Assembly (NCBI GenBank): GCA_937873555.1
Contig: CALMWN010000446.1
Location: 1 to 5,064 of the forward strand
Length of the DNA: 5,064 nt
Direction of reading: 5' to 3'
DNA from: an uncultured Clostridia bacterium
GTDB taxonomy: Bacteria; Bacillota; Clostridia; Acetivibrionales; CALMWN01
Positions 1 through 5,060 of the stretch are shown in pieces (the first letter of the stretch is position 1; every line of letters begins with the position of its first letter). The notes under the pieces are model-generated. The model had not been told where the DNA came from. It was given only the letters and a program-made list of their open reading frames with translations, and made no database searches. The translations under genes and the position numbers were made by a program.

Positions 1-1
1 T

Positions 2-859
2 CCAGGTTCCAGGCTTGCAGAGGGAGTAGGCTATTTCGGGATAGCCAATACTCTTGCTACTGCAGCGGGACCGGCATTGGCCCTTTTCATCATCAGAAAT
101 TCCGGCTATAACGCACTTTTCCTTGATGCTACTGCGATAGGTGCAACTGCTCTGATGTTTTCTTACTTTATGAACTATGAGAAAAAGAAGCTTTTGCAAA
201 GAGACATACTGCTTGTGAAGGATAAGAACATTCCTGGCAAAAGGTCGCCTAAAAAGGATATAGCGGATGCAATATTTGAAAAAACAGCTCTTCCTACCGC
301 TTTGGTCATAATTTTTGTTGCAACTACTATCGGAAGTATCATGACTTTTATCCCGACTTATGCCGCAACCCGCGGCATAGACGACATAAGTGCCTATTTT
401 ACCGTATATGCGCTGACACTGCTGCTTACCAGACTATTTGCAGGTAGGCTGGCGGACCGCTACGGAGATTCGGTTGTCATTCTTCCGGGCATGTTTTTCA
501 TGGTAGCATCTTTTGCAGTGCTTTCCTTTGCATCAACAATCCCGGCTTTTCTGATTTCGGCAGTCTTGTACGGGTTTGGCTTCGGCTCTGCCCAACCCAC
601 TCTGAATGCAATCATGATCAGGCTGTGTCCTCCGTCCAGGAGAGGAGCAGGAAATTCTACTTTTTTTACGGCAATGGACATCGGATCGGGCGGAGGGGCG
701 GTAATCTGGGGAATCATATCACAGAATGCAGGATTCACCCCGGTTTACCTGTCTTGTGCGGCAAGTGTCATAGTAGCTTTTGCAGCTTATGTCTATGTCC
801 TCCAAAGACAGCTGAAAAGTCTTAAAAATATTGAAGATGCTGAGAATATCCCTGCTTGA
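2..859 (+). CDS. MFS (major facilitator superfamily) transporter, N-terminus missing at the window edge
   Basis: This is an integral membrane transporter of unknown substrate, probably a drug/metabolite:H+ antiporter-like MFS protein. The frame is open from base 2, so the true start lies outside the window; the TTG at 77 is an internal codon. The 285 visible residues begin with an R-x-x-EG-x-GYFG-x-A segment followed by GPA, which matches TM4-TM5 of MFS exporters. A basic cytosolic central loop (about residues 58-95, rich in Lys/Arg) follows. After it comes a second half of about six hydrophobic helices, with the MFS motif-A copy GRLADRYGD (residues 148-156) between TM8 and TM9. Normal length is about 400 residues, so roughly 110 are missing. 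The C-terminus is intact and ends at TGA 857-859. The family call is firm. Substrate and direction of transport cannot be read from the sequence. Confidence 0.93.
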   Translation, partial: PGSRLAEGVGYFGIANTLATAAGPALALFIIRNSGYNALFLDATAIGATALMFSYFMNYEKKKLLQRDILLVKDKNIPGKRSPKKDIADAIFEKTALPTALVIIFVATTIGSIMTFIPTYAATRGIDDISAYFTVYALTLLLTRLFAGRLADRYGDSVVILPGMFFMVASFAVLSFASTIPAFLISAVLYGFGFGSAQPTLNAIMIRLCPPSRRGAGNSTFFTAMDIGSGGGAVIWGIISQNAGFTPVYLSCAASVIVAFAAYVYVLQRQLKSLKNIEDAENIPA

Positions 860-867
860 AGAAAATG

Positions 868-913
868 AAATTGAAAGGATCTCTTAAAGCTATGATTATT
901 TCAATATTTTTTT
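868..913 (+). terminator. weak candidate terminator after the MFS gene
   Basis: ATTGAAA (870-876) pairs perfectly with TTTCAAT (899-905), and seven T residues follow at 907-913. With A906 bulged out, AA at 868-869 can extend the stem into the T run. The stem is AT-rich and the loop is 22 bases, so predicted stability is poor. Its position nine bases after the transporter stop codon, and the T run, are the main support. Confidence 0.3.
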
Positions 914-982
914 GACATACTATTGACCAATGATTTGAAGCAGGAGATGCAGGAGAGGTATGAGAAGGTGTAGAGGGAGAAT

Positions 983-1144
983 ATGCCTTTGATGTATAAG
1001 GATATCGATACAAAAAAAGTGCTGGAGTTTATTGTAACGGCATTGGAAGCTGTAAGCAACAAATACTTCGCTGTTTTCAAATTCAAAGATAATAAATTTG
1101 TTATGTTAAAAAGCACTAAGTGCCTATGTTTGATATTGTCTTGA
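983..1144 (+). CDS. possible 53-residue hypothetical ORF or gene relic
   Basis: I do not recognise this ORF. It encodes 53 residues from ATG 983 to TGA 1142-1144. AGGGAG (974-979) lies only three bases before ATG 983, which is short, and 12 bases before the alternative ATG at 992. The middle of the product is lysine- and phenylalanine-rich with alternating hydrophobic and charged residues (YKDIDTKKVLEFIV, then KYFAVFKFKDNKFVML), which looks protein-like rather than random. The same frame upstream reads a charged helical segment (NDLKQEMQERYEKV) and then a TAG at 971. The pair could therefore be a larger gene broken by a nonsense mutation. Its coding status is doubtful. Confidence 0.25.
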   Translation: MPLMYKDIDTKKVLEFIVTALEAVSNKYFAVFKFKDNKFVMLKSTKCLCLILS

Positions 1145-1157
1145 AAGTAGGGATAAT
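1130..1157 (+). promoter_or_regulatory. possible sigma-A promoter for the Gate-protein gene
   Basis: TTGATA (1130-1135), a 16-base spacer and GATAAT (1152-1157) match the sigma-A consensus at 5/6 and 5/6. An overlapping alternative is TTGAAA (1141-1146), a 17-base spacer and TAATAT (1164-1169). Either would give a 5' leader of about 40-55 bases before the ATG at 1219. The region is AT-rich, so chance matches are common. Confidence 0.35.
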
Positions 1158-1218
1158 AACAGGTAATATTAATAGAAAAGCGTTTTTTTTGAGTTGGCGG
1201 ATTTGTGAGGGCATTTAG

Positions 1219-2202
1219 ATGAAATTACCGGATAACAAAAGAAAACTGAAGGACTTTTCTCAGGATGTATTCCTGACAGGTTTCAGAGAAGGACTGAAAG
1301 CAAGTCTCAGTATTATTAAGATAATGGTTCCAGCATCTTTGCTGGTATCCCTTTTGGATTACTTCGGGTTAATAAAAATAATAAGCGGAATAATATCACC
1401 TTTCTGCGGCTTTCTGGGCCTGCATGGAGAAGCCATACTGGCTTTGCTTTCCGGCTACCTGCTGAATACTTTGTCTGCGATTGCGGTCATGTCCACGCTT
1501 CCACTGACTATCAAGGAAATTACGATATTATCATCAATGATACTGCTGTCTCATGCCCTGCCTCTGGAGCTGGCTGTTCAAAGAAAGGCGGGAGGCCCCC
1601 TCTTCCTGATTATTTTCATAAGGCTGTCATCCAGCCTCTTGACCGGATTTATCCTGAACCTGATTATTCCGGCCGGTACAGCTCCGCTTGATACAGCTCT
1701 TTTGGCCAGCACACCGGATAAAACAGTATCGTTCCGGGATACGATGGTTTCCTGGTTGTCCGGGAATACAATCATAGTTAAAGTAATAATTATAAATATA
1801 ATGATAACTATTTTTTACCGTTTCCTGAAGAGGTCCGACATAGTTGAAAAAATCAGCAGCCTGTTCAAATATTTCATGTTTATCTTTGGATTGCCGAAAG
1901 AAACAACCTTTTTCTGGATAATAACCAATGTTGTCAGCCTTGTGATCGGAACCAGCATGATAATTGAGGCAAAAGAAAACAAAAGCCTTGATGAGATCCA
2001 TCTGAAGAAACTGAATATTTCCCTGGCGTCCTGTCATTCTCTTATCCAGGAATCGGCCAATTTCCTTCCTGTCGGTGCACCACTGCTCTTTTTAATTGCA
2101 CCTCGCGTTGTGATTTCCTTAGTTTCGGTGTGGTTGTACAATTTATACCTGTATTTAAGAAGATACAGGGTTTCAATAGCGCCCTCGGCACTGAATGGCT
2201 GA
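1219..2202 (+). CDS. Gate-domain (nucleoside-recognition family) polytopic membrane protein
   Basis: This 327-residue integral membrane protein belongs to the Gate/nucleoside-recognition family, which includes the spore maturation proteins SpmA and SpmB and YjiH-like proteins. Its transported substrate, if any, is unknown. About eight hydrophobic segments are visible, near residues 31-48, 51-67, 71-93, 101-116, 127-150, 184-204, 230-250 and 284-312, with a polar linker near 152-182. The two halves repeat: GLxxE at 67-71 and 224-228, then HxLxxE at 112-117 and 273-278. Each HxLxxE is followed, with identical spacing, by PL (127-128; 288-289) and Arg (135; 296). It therefore looks like two Gate domains in one chain. 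The start is the ATG preceded by GAGGG (1207-1211), seven bases upstream. It converges on the FmdB-like gene, with 11 bases between stop codons. The family call is good. A sporulation role cannot be inferred, because no spm partner or sporulation gene is adjacent. Confidence 0.85.
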   Translation: MKLPDNKRKLKDFSQDVFLTGFREGLKASLSIIKIMVPASLLVSLLDYFGLIKIISGIISPFCGFLGLHGEAILALLSGYLLNTLSAIAVMSTLPLTIKEITILSSMILLSHALPLELAVQRKAGGPLFLIIFIRLSSSLLTGFILNLIIPAGTAPLDTALLASTPDKTVSFRDTMVSWLSGNTIIVKVIIINIMITIFYRFLKRSDIVEKISSLFKYFMFIFGLPKETTFFWIITNVVSLVIGTSMIIEAKENKSLDEIHLKKLNISLASCHSLIQESANFLPVGAPLLFLIAPRVVISLVSVWLYNLYLYLRRYRVSIAPSALNG

Positions 2203-2208
2203 AAAGCC
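2197..2208 (+). repeat. GGCT-GAAA-AGCC mini-hairpin, copy 1
   Basis: This 12-base sequence forms a 4-bp stem closed by a GAAA (GNRA-type) tetraloop and spans the stop codon of the membrane-protein gene (TGA 2200-2202). An identical 12-mer occurs at 2593-2604 in the ddl leader. Its last base is shared with the 2208-2223 hairpin. Confidence 0.4.
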
Positions 2209-2223
2209 GGGCACTAATGCCCG
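2202..2223 (-). terminator. hairpin between the convergent stop codons, probable terminator of the FmdB-like gene
   Basis: CGGGCA (2208-2213) and TGCCCG (2218-2223) form a perfect GC-rich 6-bp stem with a four-base loop. Read on the minus strand, the stem is followed by GC and then four T residues (2205-2202), giving a short Rho-independent terminator shape. The TAG stop of the FmdB-like gene (2216-2214) lies in the loop. On the plus strand no T run follows, so it is a poor terminator for the membrane-protein gene. Confidence 0.4.
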
Positions 2224-2429
2224 CAGCAGCCTCCGCACGCTCCAAAATTGGGGCATTGAGGTCCTTCCTGCTTGTGGGACTGAATAATGCTTACGCTTTT
2301 AAAAACTGCACTCAGATCAACACTCCCGCATTTCGGGCACTTGATAAGTTTCTGTTCCCTATCGCTCATTTTCGCCATTATGTTAAATTCCTCATTGCAT
2401 TTGTCACATTTCAAATCATAAAACGGCAT
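2214..2429 (-). CDS. FmdB-type zinc-ribbon protein
   Basis: This small cytosolic zinc-ribbon protein of 71 residues belongs to the FmdB/CxxC_CxxC_SSSS family, proposed in the literature to be regulatory but largely uncharacterised. It begins MPFYDLKC, as family members do. It has two CxxC knuckles, C8/C11 and C31/C34 (CPKCG), expected to bind one zinc ion. A cysteine-rich tail follows (C59, C65, C68, C69, H71), a common but variable feature of clostridial members. The chosen start is ATG at 2429, because GGGAGG lies seven bases upstream; an in-frame codon at 2444 would add five residues but overlaps this ribosome binding site. The gene is transcribed away from ddl from its own extended -10 promoter and converges on the Gate-protein gene. 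The family is secure; the biological role is not. Confidence 0.9.
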   Translation of the reverse strand: MPFYDLKCDKCNEEFNIMAKMSDREQKLIKCPKCGSVDLSAVFKSVSIIQSHKQEGPQCPNFGACGGCCGH

Positions 2430-2436
2430 ATACAAA

Positions 2437-2442
2437 CCTCCC
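2437..2442 (-). promoter_or_regulatory. ribosome binding site of the FmdB-like gene
   Basis: On the minus strand GGGAGG lies seven bases before ATG 2429. It decides the start in favour of MPFYDLKC over the in-frame upstream codon at 2444. Confidence 0.75.
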
Positions 2443-2464
2443 AAGAATATAAGTCACAATAACA

Positions 2465-2473
2465 ATTATACCA
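2465..2473 (-). promoter_or_regulatory. extended -10 promoter for the FmdB-like gene
   Basis: Read on the minus strand this is TGGTATAAT, a perfect TATAAT with the extended -10 TGn element. It has no good -35 box, which extended -10 promoters do not need. Transcription would begin near 2457, giving a leader of about 28 bases. A second minus-strand TATAAT (2484-2489) lies 19 bases farther upstream and could be an alternative. Confidence 0.55.
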
Positions 2474-2544
2474 TCCAATTTGCATTATAGAAATGCTTTT
2501 TGTATTTTCCTGTTTTATGGATGCCTTTTGCCTCCTTAAAAATC

Positions 2545-2573
2545 TTGCAGTGGCCGTACTTAAATAGTAAAAT
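2545..2573 (+). promoter_or_regulatory. probable promoter for ddl
   Basis: TAAAAT (2568-2573) matches the -10 consensus at 5/6. TTGCAG (2545-2550), 17 bases upstream, keeps the TTG of the -35 box but matches only 3/6. Transcription would start near 2580 and give a leader of about 110 bases, which holds the hairpins described below. The TATATATA at 2579-2586 is an alternative AT-rich element. Confidence 0.4.
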
Positions 2574-2592
2574 GAAAAATATATATAGATTA

Positions 2593-2680
2593 GGCTGAAA
2601 AGCCCGGTTTCAAACAGATTGAAAGTGTTGCCGCGCTTGTGTCGGACAGCTTAAGTAGATTTGTGGCACCGCTAAGGGGG
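2593..2680 (+). promoter_or_regulatory. structured 5' leader of ddl
   Basis: Three pairings lie in series. The first is GGCT-GAAA-AGCC (2593-2604). The second is TTTCAA (2608-2613) with TTGAAA (2619-2624), with a five-base loop. The third is a longer-range pairing of AGTGTTGCC (2624-2632) with GGCACCGCT (2665-2673), eight of nine pairs including one G-U, enclosing 32 bases. Its 3' arm ends at the base before the AAGGGGG ribosome binding site (2674-2680), which lies ten bases before the ddl ATG. It is not recognisable as a known riboswitch class. There is no terminator before ddl, so any control would be at translation or RNA stability. Confidence 0.35.
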
Positions 2681-2690
2681 AATTTTTACG

Positions 2691-3878
2691 ATGGGCGACA
2701 AAAGAAGGATTGCTGTCATCTTCGGAGGGCAATCCTCTGAACATGAAGTTTCGAGAGTATCTGCCGAATCAGTACTGAGGAACATAAACAGTGAAAAATT
2801 TGACGTTGCAATGATTGGTATAACAAAAGACGGAAGGTGGCTGCACTATGACGGTCCCGTGGAGTATGTAGGAAGCGGTGAATGGCAGAAATATGCCGAA
2901 GCGAAGGCTTTGAGTCCAGGAAGTCAGGTAAAGGCCGTTGCAGCAGGCAATGGGTGTGAATGCTGCAGTCAGGATAATGTTAATGATGCCTGTACTGCTG
3001 CCGGGCAGGAGGCAGGAACTTCTGCCAGGAACATATTGAACATGGCCGGGGGAGAAAATGAAAACGGAAGAATAGATGTCGTTTTTCCTGTATTGCATGG
3101 TTGCAACGGAGAAGACGGAACGATACAGGGGCTTTTTGAGCTGGCCGGTGTGCCTTATGTGGGGCCCGGTGTTTTAGGCTCGGCTCTTGGAATGGATAAG
3201 GCATATGCAAAGATAGTTTTTGAAAAGGAAGGCCTGCCGCAGGGGAATTACCTGGTCTTCAGCAGGAAACAGGTGGAGAGGGAAATTGACAGGCTGGTTG
3301 CCAGGGTTGAAGAAGTCCTGACGTACCCATGCTTTGTAAAACCTTCTAATGCCGGTTCCTCAGTTGGTGTTACCAAGGCGTCCGACAGGGCGAAGCTTGT
3401 TGAGGGTTTGCAAGTTGCAGCAAGACATGACAGAAGGATTCTTGTCGAGGAATTCATAAACGGAAGAGAGATAGAATGTGCTGTCCTTGGAAATGATGAT
3501 CCTATTGCGTCCACTGTTGGAGAGGTTGTGCCATGTAATGAGTTTTATGACTATGAGGCCAAGTATTCCAGTGGGGATGATTCAAAGGTCGTAATACCGG
3601 CAGACTTGCCTCAGAAGACAATTGCAGAGATAAGGGAATATGCGGTCAGGGCCTTTAAGGCTTTGGATTGTGCAGGACTTTCGAGAGTTGACTTTTTTGT
3701 CCACAAGGAAACGGGAAAGGTTTATATCAATGAAATAAACACCATACCGGGCTTCACCCGTATCAGCATGTATCCAAAGCTGTGGGAGGCCTCGGGGATA
3801 CCCTATCCACAATTGATAGAAAGGCTTATAGAATTGGCGATTGAAAGATTTGAAGACAGCAGGAGAGATATGGATTAA
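2691..3878 (+). CDS. ddl: D-alanine--D-alanine ligase (DdlA type)
   Basis: This cytosolic ATP-grasp enzyme joins two D-Ala to D-Ala-D-Ala for peptidoglycan precursors. The N-terminal domain has GGQSSEHEVS (residues 12-21), with Glu19 in the place of the substrate-binding Glu of Ddl. Next come VLHG (134-137) and the MDK segment (168-170). The ATP-grasp domain carries VKPSNAGSSVG (216-226, Lys217 and the SS of the serine loop). The omega loop FYDYEAKY (285-292) has the Tyr (292) typical of D-Ala-D-Ala ligases and absent from VanA-type D-Ala-D-Lac ligases. RVDFF (332-336) supplies the Asp, and NEINTIPGFT (347-356) the second metal-binding Glu348 and Asn350. The C-terminal half closely resembles E. 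coli DdlA. At 395 residues it exceeds the usual 350-370, because of an extra segment near residues 75-125. The ATG at 2691 is preceded by AAGGGGG at ten bases. It is probably co-transcribed with murI. Confidence 0.97.
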   Translation: MGDKRRIAVIFGGQSSEHEVSRVSAESVLRNINSEKFDVAMIGITKDGRWLHYDGPVEYVGSGEWQKYAEAKALSPGSQVKAVAAGNGCECCSQDNVNDACTAAGQEAGTSARNILNMAGGENENGRIDVVFPVLHGCNGEDGTIQGLFELAGVPYVGPGVLGSALGMDKAYAKIVFEKEGLPQGNYLVFSRKQVEREIDRLVARVEEVLTYPCFVKPSNAGSSVGVTKASDRAKLVEGLQVAARHDRRILVEEFINGREIECAVLGNDDPIASTVGEVVPCNEFYDYEAKYSSGDDSKVVIPADLPQKTIAEIREYAVRAFKALDCAGLSRVDFFVHKETGKVYINEINTIPGFTRISMYPKLWEASGIPYPQLIERLIELAIERFEDSRRDMD

Positions 3879-3969
3879 TAAAGAGTCTGACTTCTTCAAA
3901 CCAATGATAAAGCTTGAAACACGTCAGATAAAACAGCAGGAATTTATATGCAAAAGAGAAAATAAGACT

Positions 3970-3993
3970 ATGAAAAGATATCATGCTTTTCAT
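3970..3993 (+). repeat. inverted repeat just upstream of the murI ribosome binding site
   Basis: ATGAAAAG (3970-3977) and CTTTTCAT (3986-3993) form a perfect 8-bp stem with an eight-base loop. The stem ends five bases before GGGGAG (3999-4004). No T run follows, so it does not look like a terminator. It could be an mRNA processing or stability element between ddl and murI, or chance in AT-rich DNA. The rest of the 132-base gap shows no convincing promoter. Confidence 0.35.
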
Positions 3994-4010
3994 GTTATGG
4001 GGAGAGTAAA

Positions 4011-4817
4011 ATGGATAACAGGTCTATCGGCGTATTCGACTCGGGACTGGGAGGTCTCACTGTTCTAAAGGCTATAATGGAGCTGCTGCCGGAAGAAAGC
4101 CTGGTTTATTTCGGTGACAGCGGAAGGGCTCCCTATGGAATAAAATCCAGGGAATCAATTGTAAAGTATACCTTTCAGGATACCAGGTTCCTATTGAGCC
4201 ACGATATCAAAATGATTGTAGTTGCGTGCAATACTGCAAGCGCATACGGGTATGACCTGATACGGCACAGCTTTGATATACCGGTCGTTGAGGTTATAGG
4301 CCCTGGAGCTGCGGCAGCGGTGAAGGCAACCAGAAACAGGAAGGTTGGAGTTATCGGCACGCCTGGAACAATAAGCAGCGGAGTTTACGGCAAGGCTATT
4401 AATAACCTGGATATTTCCATCGAAATATCTTTCAAGGCATGTCCGATGTTGGTACCACTGGTTGAAGAAGGCTGGTGGGAAAACGACATAGCTTTGAGAA
4501 TAGCAGAAGAGTATTTAATTCCTATGAAAGGGAAGAATATAGATACCCTTGTATTGGGATGCACACATTACCCTCTTTTATACAATACCATTTTCAAAGT
4601 AATGGGGGAGGATGTGAAGCTTGTGAATTCCGGACTTGAAACTGCGAGAGCGGTTAAAAGACTGCTTGAGGACTTAAACATCCGTAATGACGGGAAAAAC
4701 AAGGCGGAATACAGGTACTTCACCAGTGACAGTGTCGAAAAGTTCATTGAACTGGGCAGTTCATTTCTTGGAAGAGATATTGCTTCCGCATACAAAGTGG
4801 ACATAGAAAAATATTGA
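4011..4817 (+). CDS. murI: glutamate racemase
   Basis: This cytosolic, cofactor-independent racemase converts L-Glu to the D-Glu used by MurD as the second residue of the peptidoglycan stem peptide. The family signatures are all present in 268 residues, a normal length. IGVFDSGLGGLTV (6-18) contains the conserved Asp10/Ser11, and YFGDSGRAPYG (33-43) follows. VACNTASA (71-78) holds the first catalytic Cys73. GCTHYPLL (183-190) holds the second catalytic Cys184 and the adjacent His186. The ATG at 4011 is preceded by GGGGAG (3999-4004), six bases upstream. The gene follows ddl in the same direction with no clear promoter or terminator between them, which makes joint expression of two D-amino-acid precursor steps likely. 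Some clostridial MurI proteins are misnamed as aspartate racemases; the motifs here are those of MurI. Confidence 0.97.
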   Translation: MDNRSIGVFDSGLGGLTVLKAIMELLPEESLVYFGDSGRAPYGIKSRESIVKYTFQDTRFLLSHDIKMIVVACNTASAYGYDLIRHSFDIPVVEVIGPGAAAAVKATRNRKVGVIGTPGTISSGVYGKAINNLDISIEISFKACPMLVPLVEEGWWENDIALRIAEEYLIPMKGKNIDTLVLGCTHYPLLYNTIFKVMGEDVKLVNSGLETARAVKRLLEDLNIRNDGKNKAEYRYFTSDSVEKFIELGSSFLGRDIASAYKVDIEKY

Positions 4818-4831
4818 TTAGCATAATAAAT

Positions 4832-4911
4832 CGTCGAAAGTCTTTTAGCGAAAAATTTCTGATATAATAAAAATTTTTTGGGTCTATATATATTATATTC
4901 GACGGTTTTTT
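4832..4911 (+). terminator. terminator-like inverted repeat after murI with a large loop
   Basis: CGTCGAA (4832-4838) is the exact reverse complement of TTCGACG (4898-4904), which is followed by G and six T residues (4906-4911). A second inverted repeat, ATATAATA (4862-4869) with TATTATAT (4891-4898), lies just inside the right arm. Together they can form a long split stem ending at the T run. The left arm begins 14 bases after the murI stop. The 59-base separation makes folding slower than in a compact terminator, so confidence is moderate. Confidence 0.45.
4860..4868 (+). promoter_or_regulatory. extended -10 promoter for the DUF1934-family gene
   Basis: TGATATAAT is a perfect -10 hexamer (4863-4868) with the extended TGn element. 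No good -35 hexamer lies 16-18 bases upstream. The expected start near 4875 gives a leader of about 63 bases. The promoter sits between the two arms of the terminator-like inverted repeat. Confidence 0.5.
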
Positions 4912-4937
4912 ACTTTATCTCTGGAGGTGTTTGCGCT

Positions 4938-5060
4938 ATGAGCAAGAATGTCATTATATCGGTTAAAGGTACACAGACAGCGGCAAACCAGGATACCAAC
5001 ATATTGGAGCTAGTATTGACTGCCGCAAATCCGTCCCCAAAAGGGCAATTATGGATATAG
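4938..5060 (+). CDS. DUF1934-family (YwiB-like) protein, N-terminal part, frame apparently interrupted
   Basis: The first 27 residues (MSKNVIISVKGTQ, then a DTNILELV segment) match the N-terminus of DUF1934 proteins, small beta-barrel proteins of unknown function of about 140 residues. In clostridia, as I recall, they often follow murI and precede argS. ATG 4938 has an excellent ribosome binding site, GGAGGTG (4923-4929), eight bases upstream. After ELV, members usually read T-x-G-K-Y-Y...KG...YYI. Here the frame gives a divergent LTAANPSPKGQLWI and stops at TAG 5058-5060, only four bases before the window end. One added base after TGG (5052-5054) would read on as a Y-I-E-like continuation. 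This suggests one or more small indels, either real decay or low-quality sequence at a contig end. Were it not for the interruption, the gene would simply run off the right edge. Confidence 0.7.
   Translation: MSKNVIISVKGTQTAANQDTNILELVLTAANPSPKGQLWI

Larger units (their letters stand above)
860..1218. other. 359-base gap between the MFS gene and the Gate-protein gene
   Basis: No confident gene lies here. The gap holds the weak terminator candidate (868-913), a short ORF with a Shine-Dalgarno-like sequence (983-1144), and promoter-like hexamers before the next gene (1130-1157). An isolated TTGACA at 912-917 has no acceptable -10 box 16-18 bases downstream. The forward frame containing the short ORF is open from 896 and is broken by one in-frame TAG at 971-973, so the stretch may be a decayed gene. 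I see no transposon ends and no tRNA-like fold. Confidence 0.5.

Noticed and set aside
77..859. MFS gene starting at TTG 77
   Set aside because: The frame is open to base 2 and the upstream residues (EG-x-GYFG...GPA) are conserved transporter sequence, so TTG 77 is internal and the gene is truncated by the window edge.
912..917. TTGACA as a -35 box
   Set aside because: No acceptable -10 hexamer lies 16-18 bases downstream; the bases there read TTGAAG.
1627..2037. 136-codon minus-strand ORF
   Set aside because: It lies wholly antisense to the Gate-protein gene, has no recognisable domain, and its product has unstructured, mixed composition typical of a shadow frame.
2130..2462. 110-codon plus-strand ORF overlapping the FmdB-like gene
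   Set aside because: It is antisense to the zinc-ribbon gene, whose CxxC motifs, start and ribosome binding site are all convincing. The plus-strand product resembles no family.
2450..2690. Complete T-box riboswitch upstream of ddl
   Set aside because: Only the GTGGCACCGC core is present. Stem I, the downstream half of the antiterminator and a terminator are absent.
3582..3899. 105-codon minus-strand ORF
   Set aside because: It lies antisense to the most conserved part of ddl and is a shadow of that coding sequence.
3841..4068. 75-codon plus-strand ORF across the ddl-murI gap
   Set aside because: It overlaps the ends of both real genes in another frame, and its ATG has no ribosome binding site that would favour it.
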